A stretch of DNA of 64,000 nt, taken from Clostridia bacterium (GTDB lineage Bacteria; Bacillota; Clostridia; Oscillospirales; CAG-272). The stretch lies in the NCBI GenBank assembly GCA_017455905.1, contig JAFTLQ010000002.1:30822-94821 (forward strand), given 5' to 3'. This document shows positions 17,248 through 24,759 of the stretch, piece after piece (positions within the stretch are counted from its first letter, which is position 1; every line of letters starts with the position of its first letter). Under the pieces are notes generated by a model. That model did not search any database and had not been told where the DNA came from. It saw only the letters and a program-made list of their open reading frames with translations. The translations under genes were made by a program, and so were the position numbers.

Positions 17248-17336
17248 TGGCGGAGAGGAAGGGATTCGAACCCTTGTGGGGTTGCCCCCAAACGGTTTTC
17301 AAGACCGCCTCGTTATGACCACTTCGATACCTCTCC
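17248..17336 (-). tRNA. tRNA-Ser (anticodon UGA)
   Basis: Complete 89-nt gene on the minus strand. Acceptor GGAGAGG pairs with CCTCTCC, followed by G and an encoded CCA. Anticodon stem GCGGT/ACCGT holds loop CTTGAAA with anticodon TGA; the long variable arm (GGGG-CAA-CCCC) and T arm (AAGGG/CCCTT) are regular. It is the only intact member of a cluster of tRNA-Ser pieces. I see no strong promoter right upstream; the nearest is at 18013-18041. Confidence 0.95.
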
Positions 17337-17476
17337 GTATAAGACTATGAAATTTTTAGATTTGCGAATTTTTTAGAAAAAGTTTTAGAAGAAATAATTT
17401 TCTGCTTCGTCAGAAGGGCAGAAATGTCAAGCGAAGCAAGAGATTTTGAGCATTTGCAGAAACTCGCGACTGCAAA

Positions 17477-17517
17477 TTTTCAAGACAGCCTCGTTATGAC
17501 CGCTTCGATATGCCTCC
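17477..17517 (-). pseudogene. tRNA-Ser 5' half remnant C
   Basis: Minus strand: acceptor 5' strand GGAGGCA, D arm, left anticodon strand and CTTGA of the loop; no 3' half follows. It matches the intact tRNA-Ser 5' half at most positions but has its own acceptor strand. Confidence 0.7.
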
Positions 17518-17531
17518 GTAGGCTATTAAAT

Positions 17532-17637
17532 TGTCCCAAATAGTCACCGAACCAATTCAAAATGGGTTCGAAAACATTCGGAAATTGCGAGAAACCTGCG
17601 AGAAATTTGCGAGAAAACTGCGAGAAACGCTTCTCGC
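17532..17637. repeat. att-like module, copy 2, with GCGAGAAA iterons
   Basis: TGTCCCAAATAGTCACCG (17532-17549) is followed by four direct copies of GCGAGAAA at 17587, 17598, 17609 and 17620, an exact 11-bp pitch, and one inverted copy TTCTCGC at 17631-17637. An 11-bp pitch puts all copies on one DNA face, as for arm-type recombinase or initiator sites. The box-to-repeat spacing equals that at 14814-14888. Confidence 0.7.
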
Positions 17638-17712
17638 AACGTGCAGATGAACCCACGAAAACCCCAATAAAATCAAGGGTTTTCACGATTTTGCAGTGAC
17701 AGTAACGAGAGT

Positions 17713-17753
17713 TTTTCAAGACAGCCTCGTTGTGACCACTTCGATAAGCCTGC
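17713..17753 (-). pseudogene. tRNA-Ser 5' half remnant B
   Basis: Minus strand: GCAGGCT acceptor strand, D arm, and sequence through the anticodon loop. A 33-bp stretch of it (17730-17762) is repeated exactly at 17938-17970. Its upstream flank resembles that of the intact tRNA-Ser (TATAA, T-rich run, GATTTGCGA). Confidence 0.7.
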
Positions 17754-17902
17754 GTATAAAGCTATTTGATTTTTTTGATTTGCGATTGCTCGACCGACGG
17801 AACTTCAAGCTCTTGCCCTCCACCGTTGCATAGTCGCCGCCTGTCGTCTACGCAAGTCTTCGACTCGGGCGGCTCCTTGCTTTGGGCGGTTTCGGCTACG
17901 CG

Positions 17903-17923
17903 AAAACAGGTATCACCTGTTTT
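17903..17923. repeat. short perfect hairpin
   Basis: AAAACAGGT-ATC-ACCTGTTTT followed by T, between remnants B and A. It could be a weak terminator; no gene is attached to it. Confidence 0.35.
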
Positions 17924-17937
17924 TGCTTGCCTACCCA

Positions 17938-17961
17938 TTGTGACCACTTCGATAAGCCTGC
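17938..17961 (-). pseudogene. tRNA-Ser 5' end remnant A
   Basis: Minus strand: GCAGGCT acceptor strand and part of the D arm, then unrelated sequence. It is the rightmost tRNA-Ser piece and lies downstream of a good promoter, so it probably marks the position of the original chromosomal gene start. Confidence 0.6.
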
Positions 17962-18012
17962 GTATAAAGCGAAGGAGGGCGTCGGTCGTGGCGCGTGGTT
18001 GGCTCACGTGGT

Positions 18013-18041
18013 ATCATAGCACACTTGTGCGGAAAAGTCAA
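18013..18041 (-). promoter_or_regulatory. leftward promoter, probably of the ancestral tRNA-Ser gene
   Basis: Minus-strand TTGACT (18036-18041), 17 bp, TATGAT (18013-18018), about 50 bp upstream of remnant A. The whole stretch 17337-18147 contains no protein gene that I can support. Confidence 0.6.
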
Positions 18042-18074
18042 GGTCTTTGGCGGAAAAAGTGGCGGATGGCGGCA

Positions 18075-18104
18075 CTTGACAAGGTGTTAGTCAATTTGAT
18101 ATAA
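18075..18104 (+). promoter_or_regulatory. promoter of the Cys-rich lipoprotein gene
   Basis: TTGACA (18075-18080), 18 bp, TATAAT (18099-18104), 43 bp before the start codon. Confidence 0.8.
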
Positions 18105-18147
18105 TGATAGCATCTTTGATAGACTTAGCCAAAGGGGAGGGACGTGT

Positions 18148-19347
18148 ATGCGTTACGTGCGGATGGCGCTGTGCGTTGGGCTTTGTATACTCGCAGCGGT
18201 GCTGCTGGTGTCCTGCTGGCATTGTGAGCATACCTACGGTGAATGGGTGGAGGTCCAAGCACCGACCTGTCTGCAGAAGGGTGGCCGTCGGCGCAGCTGT
18301 ACCAAGTGCGGCGTCAGCGAAACGGAGCCGCTGGATGCGCTCGGACATATGTTCCTTTGGGTGACCGACCGCGAGCCGACCGAGGATCACTCGGGCAGCA
18401 AGCACGAGGAGTGCGTGCGGTGCGCGTTTGTTCGCCAGGCGAACGTGCATATTCCGCCGCTTGGGCATACGCATACGGTCGTGGACGTGTCCGCCAAAGC
18501 GCCGACGTGTACCGAGGCAGGGCATGAGGCGTACGTGTTCTGCACCTCCTGTTACCGATATTTTACCGACATTACCTGCACGACGGAGGTCGAGCGCGAT
18601 GCGCTGACTTCTGCGCCGCTCGGTCACTCGTTCACCGATTACAAGCCAAACGGCGATGCGACGGAGGAACAGGACGGCACCAAGACGGCCGTGTGCGACC
18701 GTGAGGGGTGTAACGAGACCGAAACGGTGACCGACAGCGGCTCCATTCTTCTGCCGAGCTATACCGTTACCTTCTATGGCTTTGACGGCGTTAGCGTTAT
18801 CTCCCGTGTGACGGTTCGCAAGGGAGACGATGCCGTGCCGCCCGTTCTCACAGGCAGCGATGCGCTGAATTTCCTCGGTTGGCAGGGAAGCTATACCGAC
18901 GTGACCGAGGACTGTTCCGTATACGCCATTCGGGAAACGCGTGCGAACGTATTTATTCTGTCCTCTGCCACGGCAAGCGAGGGCGAGGTAACGCTGACCT
19001 TATCCGTTCGCGGCGACGTCATGCTTTGCGGCGCCGAGCTGCGCTTGCTTTTTGATTCTTCCTTTTTGACCCTCGTCCGCATCGAAGCCGTCGATGCGTC
19101 CGTTATGGCCTACGTGCCGACGGATGACATCGTACGTCTGAACGTCGTCGATGACGAAAATCGCACGAGTGCCTTCGATCTTTTGACCGTTACCTTCCGC
19201 GTCAGCGATGCGATGCAGGGCGCGACGACCGTGTACGTCGTGTGTGACAACTGCATTCTTTGGCAGCCCGGCACGGGCACCGAGCTTTCTTCGGCGGAGC
19301 GCTGCACCGTAAATGCAACGGTGTATATTCCTTCGCGCGAGCAATAA
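18148..19347 (+). CDS. surface lipoprotein with Cys-rich repeats and a cohesin-like domain
   Basis: A 399-residue predicted lipoprotein (lipobox LLVSC, Cys23). Residues about 24-200 hold three repeats of the pattern His-x-Tyr/His ... APTCxxxG ... CxxC, common in Clostridial surface proteins and possibly metal- or disulfide-stabilised. Residues about 205-265 resemble a small bacterial beta repeat (TVTFYGFDGVSVIS). Residues about 270-398 look like a cohesin-type beta sandwich (SEGEVTLTLSVRGD ... AELRLLFDSSFLTLVRI). It stands alone behind its own promoter. A dockerin partner could be the protein at 56425, but that is speculative. Confidence 0.6.
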   Translation: MRYVRMALCVGLCILAAVLLVSCWHCEHTYGEWVEVQAPTCLQKGGRRRSCTKCGVSETEPLDALGHMFLWVTDREPTEDHSGSKHEECVRCAFVRQANVHIPPLGHTHTVVDVSAKAPTCTEAGHEAYVFCTSCYRYFTDITCTTEVERDALTSAPLGHSFTDYKPNGDATEEQDGTKTAVCDREGCNETETVTDSGSILLPSYTVTFYGFDGVSVISRVTVRKGDDAVPPVLTGSDALNFLGWQGSYTDVTEDCSVYAIRETRANVFILSSATASEGEVTLTLSVRGDVMLCGAELRLLFDSSFLTLVRIEAVDASVMAYVPTDDIVRLNVVDDENRTSAFDLLTVTFRVSDAMQGATTVYVVCDNCILWQPGTGTELSSAERCTVNATVYIPSREQ

Positions 19348-19486
19348 TATAAGGCGTTTTGACAACTAACATATGCAAAATCAGCAATTTGATTCGTGTC
19401 GGATGAACTGCCTTTGGGAATATATCCGATGGAAAAATGCCGGAGAATGTCGGGAAACGGCGTGAAAGAAAAAATTTACACACCCC

Positions 19487-19515
19487 TTGACAAGCGCGCT
19501 TTAGCGTGCTATAAT
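19487..19515 (+). promoter_or_regulatory. promoter of the thiT transcript
   Basis: TTGACA (19487-19492), 17 bp, TATAAT (19510-19515), about 28 bp before the riboswitch. Confidence 0.87.
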
Positions 19516-19542
19516 CGTCGTACAACCGAATATCAAACAGAA

Positions 19543-19653
19543 ATCAGGGGAGCATCATGGCTTGCCATGCGTCCGCAGAAGCGGGCGACGCTGAGACGGT
19601 GAACACCGGACCCTTTGACCTGATACGGATAATGCCGTCGTAGGGAGATTGCC
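19543..19653 (+). ncRNA. TPP riboswitch (THI element)
   Basis: The conserved blocks of the thiamine-pyrophosphate aptamer are present in order: CAGGGGAGC, GCTGAGA, ACCCTTTGACCTGAT, and GGATAATGCCG...CGTAGGGA. A terminator follows at once, so thiamine pyrophosphate should switch thiT off by termination. Confidence 0.95.
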
Positions 19654-19661
19654 ATACAGCG

Positions 19662-19700
19662 ATACCGCACGGGATTTTTCTGTGCGGTATTCGTTTTTAT
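19662..19700 (+). terminator. riboswitch-controlled terminator
   Basis: ATACCGCAC and GTGCGGTAT pair around an 11-nt loop, followed by TCGTTTTTATTT. It lies between the TPP aptamer and the thiT ribosome site. Confidence 0.88.
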
Positions 19701-19719
19701 TTGAAGGAGGTACCTTTCT

Positions 19720-20559
19720 ATGAAAATGTCCGCAACCCGTCGCCTGACCGAATGTGCCATGCTGATCGCCCTTGCTACCGGTCTCAGTATGGTCAAGCTG
19801 GTGGAGATGCCCGCCGGCGGCTCGGTCACTGCTGCATCCATGCTTCCCATCGTGCTGCTTGCCTACCGTCACGGAACAAAATACGGACTTCTGTCCGGTC
19901 TTGTATACGGCGTTCTGCAGCAGCTGCTGGGGCTTAAAACGTTGTCGTATGTCACCGGCTGGGCGTCCGTGCTGGCCGTGCTGTTTCTCGACTACGTGAT
20001 CGCCTTTGCCGTCATCGGCTTTGCCGGCATCTTCCGTCGCGCACATCTGTCGCAGGCGGCGACGCTATCTCTTGGCGCGGCGTTTGTATCCGTGCTTCGC
20101 TACATCTGTCACGTGATCTCCGGAGCCACCGTCTGGGTAGGACTCTCCATTCCGAACGAGGCCGCGCTTTTGTATTCGCTCGGTTATAACGCGACCTTCA
20201 TGATCCCCGAAACGGTCATCCTCGTTTGTGCGGCAGCCTATCTTGGCGGCGCGATCGATTTCCGTCAGGTCGAGCTGGCCCCCATCCGCAAGTCGGCTCC
20301 CGAGAAAGAGCAGGGAGGTCTGTCGATCCTTACCGCTGCTCTGGCGCTCGTTCTTTGCATAGCGGTCGTGGCTGTCACGGTCACGGTGTTTCCGTATCTG
20401 CAGGGCGAGAGCGGAACCTTCGATCTTTCAGGCGCGGCGAATATTCCGTGGCTGCCCGTGGGTATCTGCATCGGTCTTGGGGTCGTCAGCCTGGTCGGTC
20501 TGTGCATCTGCCGCCTGCCGTCTGTCGTCAAATGTGTCAAAAATCACGAAAAATTATAA
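19720..20559 (+). CDS. thiT: ECF thiamine transporter S component
   Basis: Substrate-binding membrane subunit of an energy-coupling-factor importer for thiamine, 279 residues. The first about 180 residues are six helices of the ThiT type (MPAGGSVTAASMLPI, YGLLSGLVYGVLQ). An unusual C-terminal extension carries two more membrane helices. The TPP riboswitch in its leader fixes the substrate class. The ribosome site is GAAGGAGG. It needs a shared EcfA/EcfA'/T module; the EcfT/EcfA genes at 60972-64000 are dedicated to another substrate, so the thiamine module is probably elsewhere. Confidence 0.9.
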   Translation: MKMSATRRLTECAMLIALATGLSMVKLVEMPAGGSVTAASMLPIVLLAYRHGTKYGLLSGLVYGVLQQLLGLKTLSYVTGWASVLAVLFLDYVIAFAVIGFAGIFRRAHLSQAATLSLGAAFVSVLRYICHVISGATVWVGLSIPNEAALLYSLGYNATFMIPETVILVCAAAYLGGAIDFRQVELAPIRKSAPEKEQGGLSILTAALALVLCIAVVAVTVTVFPYLQGESGTFDLSGAANIPWLPVGICIGLGVVSLVGLCICRLPSVVKCVKNHEKL

Positions 20560-20589
20560 AAAAATTTTTCTAAAATTGCAAAAAACCAC

Positions 20590-20618
20590 TTGAAAAAATA
20601 AAATTAGTATGGTATAAT
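20590..20618 (+). promoter_or_regulatory. promoter of the membrane protein gene at 20671
   Basis: TTGAAA (20590-20595), 17 bp, TATAAT (20613-20618). Confidence 0.75.
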
Positions 20619-20670
20619 GGGCACATGAATACATACGGTCGGCCACGCTTGACCGAGAAAGAGGAAACAA

Positions 20671-21381
20671 ATGCCCCAATTCGTTACGGACCTGTTAGCA
20701 TTTTTTGCCGCAGACGGTTGGTTCCTTACGCAAGTGAACAACCTCAAAGGCATCCTGGAGGGTGTGTTCCAGTACCTTCCCGCCATTATCCTTATCGCCC
20801 TTGGCCTTGTCGTGCTGTTCCTTGGTAAGAAGATCCTTCCCGTTGAGAAGTTTCTGCTCTTTTTGGGCGCAGGCTTCGTCGTAGGCTTCCAGCTTCTGGC
20901 ACCCCTTGTTTGCGGATGGCTCCAGTGGGAGCAGACCAATCTGACCTGCTGCATCTTCGGTGGTGTTGTCGGCTTGATCGCAGCACTCCTCTTCAAGTTC
21001 TTGTACATCCTTCTGGTCATCGGTGCTTTCGGCGGTGGTGCCTTCGCAGGAACCTACTTCCTTATCGAAAATGTCGAGACGTTCAAGAACGCTGTTTCGA
21101 GCGTTTCGTATCTCAACTACATCATTGCCGGTGTCGTTGCTGTTATCGTTCTTCTTCTCGCTTGGTGGCTGCTTAAGTACATCGAAATGCTTGTTACCTC
21201 TATCATCGGTGCCGGTGCCGTTGTTCTCGGCGCACGTATGATCTACGATTTCCGCAGCGTTATTAATATTGGTACGCTGTCCGTTGCCGGCTATGAGCTT
21301 GCATGGATCTCGCTTGCCTTCATCGCTGTTATCGCACTCGTCGGCTTTGTTGTTCAGATCAAGACGAGAAGACTGTATTAA
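20671..21381 (+). CDS. polytopic membrane protein of unknown function
   Basis: A 236-residue protein with about six to seven hydrophobic helices separated by short loops, Gly-rich in the middle (IGAFGGGAFAG) and ending in a short basic tail. The layout recalls DUF4203/TMEM198-type membrane proteins, but I cannot assign a family with certainty. It is expressed alone between its own promoter and terminator. The ribosome site GAAAGAGGAAA precedes ATG 20671. Confidence 0.75.
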   Translation: MPQFVTDLLAFFAADGWFLTQVNNLKGILEGVFQYLPAIILIALGLVVLFLGKKILPVEKFLLFLGAGFVVGFQLLAPLVCGWLQWEQTNLTCCIFGGVVGLIAALLFKFLYILLVIGAFGGGAFAGTYFLIENVETFKNAVSSVSYLNYIIAGVVAVIVLLLAWWLLKYIEMLVTSIIGAGAVVLGARMIYDFRSVINIGTLSVAGYELAWISLAFIAVIALVGFVVQIKTRRLY

Positions 21382-21396
21382 TTTCATACGCTTACA

Positions 21397-21427
21397 AGAG
21401 CGGAGAGCATTCTCCGCTCTTTCTTTT
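21397..21427 (+). terminator. terminator of the membrane protein gene
   Basis: AGAGCGGAGA-GCAT-TCTCCGCTCT followed by TTCTTTTTTT. Confidence 0.9.
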
Positions 21428-21543
21428 TTTCTTTGGCATCCTTTCTTACATTCTTACATTCTGCGCGATCGTGCGCGAAAAAAAGCGTTACACGCGATTT
21501 ATAAAATATTTTGCGCAAAATATTTTCTTTGTCGCGAAAATTA

Positions 21544-21572
21544 TTGACTTTTCTGCCATAATAGTGTAAAAT
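21544..21572 (+). promoter_or_regulatory. promoter of the transketolase-pyrH-polC block
   Basis: TTGACT (21544-21549), 17 bp, TAAAAT (21567-21572). No other terminator or strong promoter is evident before polC, so the nine genes downstream may be one long transcript. Confidence 0.65.
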
Positions 21573-21629
21573 ATATTACTGAAAAGAAAAGACACCGTGT
21601 ACCAACGGAGCAAAGAAAGGTTTTTCAAT

Positions 21630-22484
21630 ATGATGACTCCTTCCCGCGTCCTGGAACTGAAAAAACAGGCAAACGACATACGCATCGGTATCATCGAAGG
21701 CGTATACAACGCTGCTTGCGGCCATCCGGGTGGATCGCTGTCCATTGCGGACATCGTCACCTACCTGTATTTCGAGCATATGAACGTTGATCCTGCCCAT
21801 CCGAAGATGGATGAGCGTGATCGCTTTGTCTTATCCAAGGGGCATACCGCTCCGGCTCTGTACGCCGCGTTGGCCCATCGTGGCTTCTTTCCGGTGGAGG
21901 AGCTGAAAACGCTTCGTAAGTTTTCCTCCCGTCTGCAAGGCCATCCCGATATGAAGAATATCCCCGGTGTCGATATGTCCACCGGCTCGCTCGGCCTTGG
22001 TATTTCCGCCGCATGCGGCATGGCCCTGGTCGGCAAGCTGGACGGCAAGCCCTATCGCGTATACACCGTCCTCGGCGACGGCGAGAGTGAGGAGGGACAG
22101 GTGTGGGAGGCTGCGATGTTTGCCGCTCACTATAAGCTGGATAACCTGTGTGCCGTGCTGGACTTTAACGGTCTGCAGATCGACGGCAAGATCACCGACG
22201 TCATGAATCCCACGCCCCACGACGAAAAGTTCCGCGCCTTTGGCTGGCACGTCATTACCATCGACGCACACGACTTTGATGCGATCGACGCGGCGTTCCG
22301 CGAGGCACAGACCGTCAAGGGAAAGCCCACGCTCATTTTGGCCAAGTCCGTCAAGGGCAAGGGCGTTTCGTATATGGAAAACAACTGTGATTGGCACGGA
22401 AAAGCGCCGAAGGGCGACGAATATACCGTCGCTATGAATGACCTGCGCGCGATCGGTGCGGCGCTTGAAAAGGAGGAGGTATAA
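21630..22484 (+). CDS. transketolase, N-terminal subunit
   Basis: The thiamine-pyrophosphate-binding half of a split transketolase, 284 residues. It has the TPP motif GDGESEEGQVWEA through LDFNGLQIDG, and the substrate-binding stretch SKGHTAPALYAAL. Clostridia commonly encode transketolase as two genes; the partner begins two bases after this stop. ATG 21630 follows AAAGAAAGG; an upstream in-frame GTG is less likely. It exchanges two-carbon units in the non-oxidative pentose phosphate pathway and supplies glyceraldehyde-3-phosphate used by the isoprenoid genes downstream. Confidence 0.93.
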   Translation: MMTPSRVLELKKQANDIRIGIIEGVYNAACGHPGGSLSIADIVTYLYFEHMNVDPAHPKMDERDRFVLSKGHTAPALYAALAHRGFFPVEELKTLRKFSSRLQGHPDMKNIPGVDMSTGSLGLGISAACGMALVGKLDGKPYRVYTVLGDGESEEGQVWEAAMFAAHYKLDNLCAVLDFNGLQIDGKITDVMNPTPHDEKFRAFGWHVITIDAHDFDAIDAAFREAQTVKGKPTLILAKSVKGKGVSYMENNCDWHGKAPKGDEYTVAMNDLRAIGAALEKEEV

Positions 22485-22486
22485 GT

Positions 22487-23440
22487 ATGGCAGAGAAGAA
22501 AGCAACGCGTGAGGCCTACGGTGCCGCCCTCGTGGATCTCGGTGCAACGCACGATTTCGTCGTGCTGGACGCCGATCTGGCCGCTGCGACCAAGACAGGT
22601 ATGTTTAAAAAGAAATTTCCCGACCGCTTTTTCAACTGCGGCATCGCGGAGGGCAATATGATCAGCGTGGCCGCCGGCATTGCCGCTGCGGGAAAACGCG
22701 TATTTGCGTCCTCGTTTGCCATGTTTGCGGCAGGACGCGCCTTTGAGCAGGTGCGTAACAGCATCGGCTATCCCCACCTCAACGTCAAGATCGGTGCGAC
22801 GCATGCCGGTATCACCGTCGGAGAGGACGGCGCGACGCATCAGTGTAACGAGGATATGGCGCTCATGCGCTCCATTCCCGGCATGACGGTCATCTGTCCG
22901 GCAGACGCGACCGAGGCATATGCTGCCGTGGCGGCTGCGCTGGATACGGACGGACCGATGTATCTGCGCTTCAGCCGATACGCCGTTCCCGATCTGAACG
23001 CCGAGGATCCGAGCTACCATTTTGAGATCGGACGCGGCATCCTTCGCCGCGACGGTCACGACGTGACGGTCATTGCCGTCGGCAATATGGTCGGCATGGC
23101 GCTGGAGGCAGCCGAGGCCTTGGCCGCCGAGGGCATTTCGGCGCGTGTCATCAATATGCACACCGTTAAGCCCATTGACCGTGAGATCATCCTTCGCGCC
23201 GCCCGCGAAACGGGCGCGATCGTAACCGCGGAGGAGCACAGCATCATCGGCGGACTGGGAGCTGCTGTCTGCGAGGTCACCTCGGAGGAGTGTCCCGTGC
23301 CGGTCCTTCGCGTCGGTGTTGAGGACGTCTTCGGACGCAGCGGCGACGTGCCGACGTTGATGAAGGCGTACGGTCTGACCGCCGAGCATATCGTCGAGAG
23401 GGCCAAGCAGGCCATGGAAAAGAAGACGTCTTGTCGCTGA
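22487..23440 (+). CDS. transketolase, C-terminal subunit
   Basis: The pyrimidine-binding and C-terminal domains of the split transketolase, 317 residues. Landmarks are RFFNCGIAEGNMIS (with the Glu that activates TPP), FAMFAAGRAFEQVRN, and a C-terminal transketolase_C domain starting about residue 190. It is separated from the N-terminal subunit by 2 bp with ribosome site AGGAGG inside that gene, which fits equimolar synthesis of the two chains. Confidence 0.93.
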   Translation: MAEKKATREAYGAALVDLGATHDFVVLDADLAAATKTGMFKKKFPDRFFNCGIAEGNMISVAAGIAAAGKRVFASSFAMFAAGRAFEQVRNSIGYPHLNVKIGATHAGITVGEDGATHQCNEDMALMRSIPGMTVICPADATEAYAAVAAALDTDGPMYLRFSRYAVPDLNAEDPSYHFEIGRGILRRDGHDVTVIAVGNMVGMALEAAEALAAEGISARVINMHTVKPIDREIILRAARETGAIVTAEEHSIIGGLGAAVCEVTSEECPVPVLRVGVEDVFGRSGDVPTLMKAYGLTAEHIVERAKQAMEKKTSCR

Positions 23441-23453
23441 AGGAGGTACCTCA

Positions 23454-24152
23454 ATGAAACGAATTTTGCTGAAGCTGTCGGGCGAGGCGCTTTCGGACGC
23501 GAACGGACATATATATGATAACACCTTTGTGGATCGGGTGGCTGAGCAGATCGGTGCCCTCGTGAAGGAGGGCTACGAGATCGCGCTTGTCATCGGTGCG
23601 GGCAACATCTGGCGCGGCCGTCAGGGCGTCGAGATGGACCGCATGACCGCCGATCACATGGGCATGCTGGCTACGGTTATCAACTCGCTTTGCATGAAGG
23701 ACGCGCTGATGCGCGCAGGAACCAAGGCGGTCGTCATGTCGGCCGTGGCGATGCCGCCGTTTGCCGAGGGGTATAATGCCGAGACCGCACGGGCGCATCT
23801 GCAGCAGGGAACTGTCGTCATCTGCGGCGCGGGACTTGGTATGCCGTTTATTTCCACGGACACCGCCGGTGCCGTTCGGGCGGCCGAGCTGCAGGCAGAC
23901 GCTATGTTCATGGCGAAAAACGTAGATTATATTTATACGGCCGATCCTCGCAAGGATCCGTCGGCGGAAAAGCTGACCCGTGTCAGCTGCTCGTACATTC
24001 TGGAGCACCGTTTGGGTGCGATCGACCTGACGGCCGCTGCCTTCTGTCTGTCGACGGGTATGCCGATCCAGATCTTCGGTCTGTCGCATCCCGAGGATAT
24101 CGCCAAGGCTCTGCACGGCGAAAAGGTTGGAACCTTCGTCGTTGCCGAATAA
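23454..24152 (+). CDS. pyrH: uridylate kinase
   Basis: Phosphorylates UMP to UDP, feeding pyrimidine nucleotides and, through UTP, cell-wall precursors. The 232-residue protein belongs to the amino-acid kinase fold: KLSGEAL at the start, GAGNIWRG, and NVDYIYTADPRKDPSA near the nucleotide site. The AAGGAGGT ribosome site lies just after the transketolase stop. It opens the conserved pyrH-frr-uppS-cdsA order. Confidence 0.95.
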   Translation: MKRILLKLSGEALSDANGHIYDNTFVDRVAEQIGALVKEGYEIALVIGAGNIWRGRQGVEMDRMTADHMGMLATVINSLCMKDALMRAGTKAVVMSAVAMPPFAEGYNAETARAHLQQGTVVICGAGLGMPFISTDTAGAVRAAELQADAMFMAKNVDYIYTADPRKDPSAEKLTRVSCSYILEHRLGAIDLTAAAFCLSTGMPIQIFGLSHPEDIAKALHGEKVGTFVVAE

Positions 24153-24192
24153 TACCGAATACTACCGCTATACGAATAAAAGGAGATAGAAC

Positions 24193-24747
24193 ATGAAATT
24201 CGATACCAAAGAATTTGAAGTTAAAATGCAAAAGAGCGTAGCCGCCTACAGCGACAATCTGTCGACCATCCGCGCCGGCCGTGCCAATCCCGATATACTC
24301 AAGAAGATCACCGTGGATTATTACGGCTCTCCCACGCCCATCTCCTCGATCGCGGAGATCAAGACGGCCGATGCCCGTACGCTCGTCATCAATTCTTGGG
24401 ATAAGAGCGCGCTGAAGAATATCGAGAAGGCCATCATGACCTCCGATCTCGGCATTCACCCCCAGAATGACGGCAGCTGCATCCGTTTGTCCATTCCTCC
24501 TATGACCGAAGAGAGAAGAAAGGAGCTGACCAAGCAGGTCAGCAAGATGGGTGAGGAGGCGAAGGTCGCCATCCGTAACATCCGTCGTGACGCCAACGAC
24601 AAGATCAAGGCGCAAAAGAAGGACAGCGTGCTGACGGAGGACGAGGCAAAGGCCGGTGACAAGTCCGTACAGGATCTGACCGATAAGTACATCAAGGAGA
24701 TCGACTCCGTTACGAACGCAAAGACCAAAGAGATCATGGAAATCTGA
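24193..24747 (+). CDS. frr: ribosome recycling factor
   Basis: Splits the post-termination ribosome together with EF-G. The 184-residue protein is full length; landmarks are LSTIRAGRANPDIL near the N-terminus, RLSIPPMTEERRKELTK in the middle and the long C-terminal helices. AAAAGGAGATAG is the ribosome site. It lies between pyrH and uppS as in most Firmicutes. Confidence 0.96.
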   Translation: MKFDTKEFEVKMQKSVAAYSDNLSTIRAGRANPDILKKITVDYYGSPTPISSIAEIKTADARTLVINSWDKSALKNIEKAIMTSDLGIHPQNDGSCIRLSIPPMTEERRKELTKQVSKMGEEAKVAIRNIRRDANDKIKAQKKDSVLTEDEAKAGDKSVQDLTDKYIKEIDSVTNAKTKEIMEI

Positions 24748-24759
24748 GGATACGTCCGT

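Larger units (their letters stand above)
14763..17305. mobile_element. putative small integrated element bounded by tRNA-Ser anticodon cores
   Basis: A 16-bp identical sequence AAACGGTTTTCAAGAC (14757-14772 and 17290-17305), which is the tRNA-Ser anticodon region, flanks a segment with an att-like module at one end, two excisionase-like HTH genes, and a DUF6978/DUF1828-like gene pair. No integrase gene is present, so it is either decayed or mobilised in trans. The repeat is also a conserved tRNA sequence, so the boundary call rests on the whole arrangement rather than on the repeat alone. Confidence 0.45.

Noticed and set aside
17587-17637. GCGAGAAA repeats as a CRISPR array
   Set aside because: Units are 8 bp at 11-bp pitch without spacers; they fit protein-binding iterons, not CRISPR.
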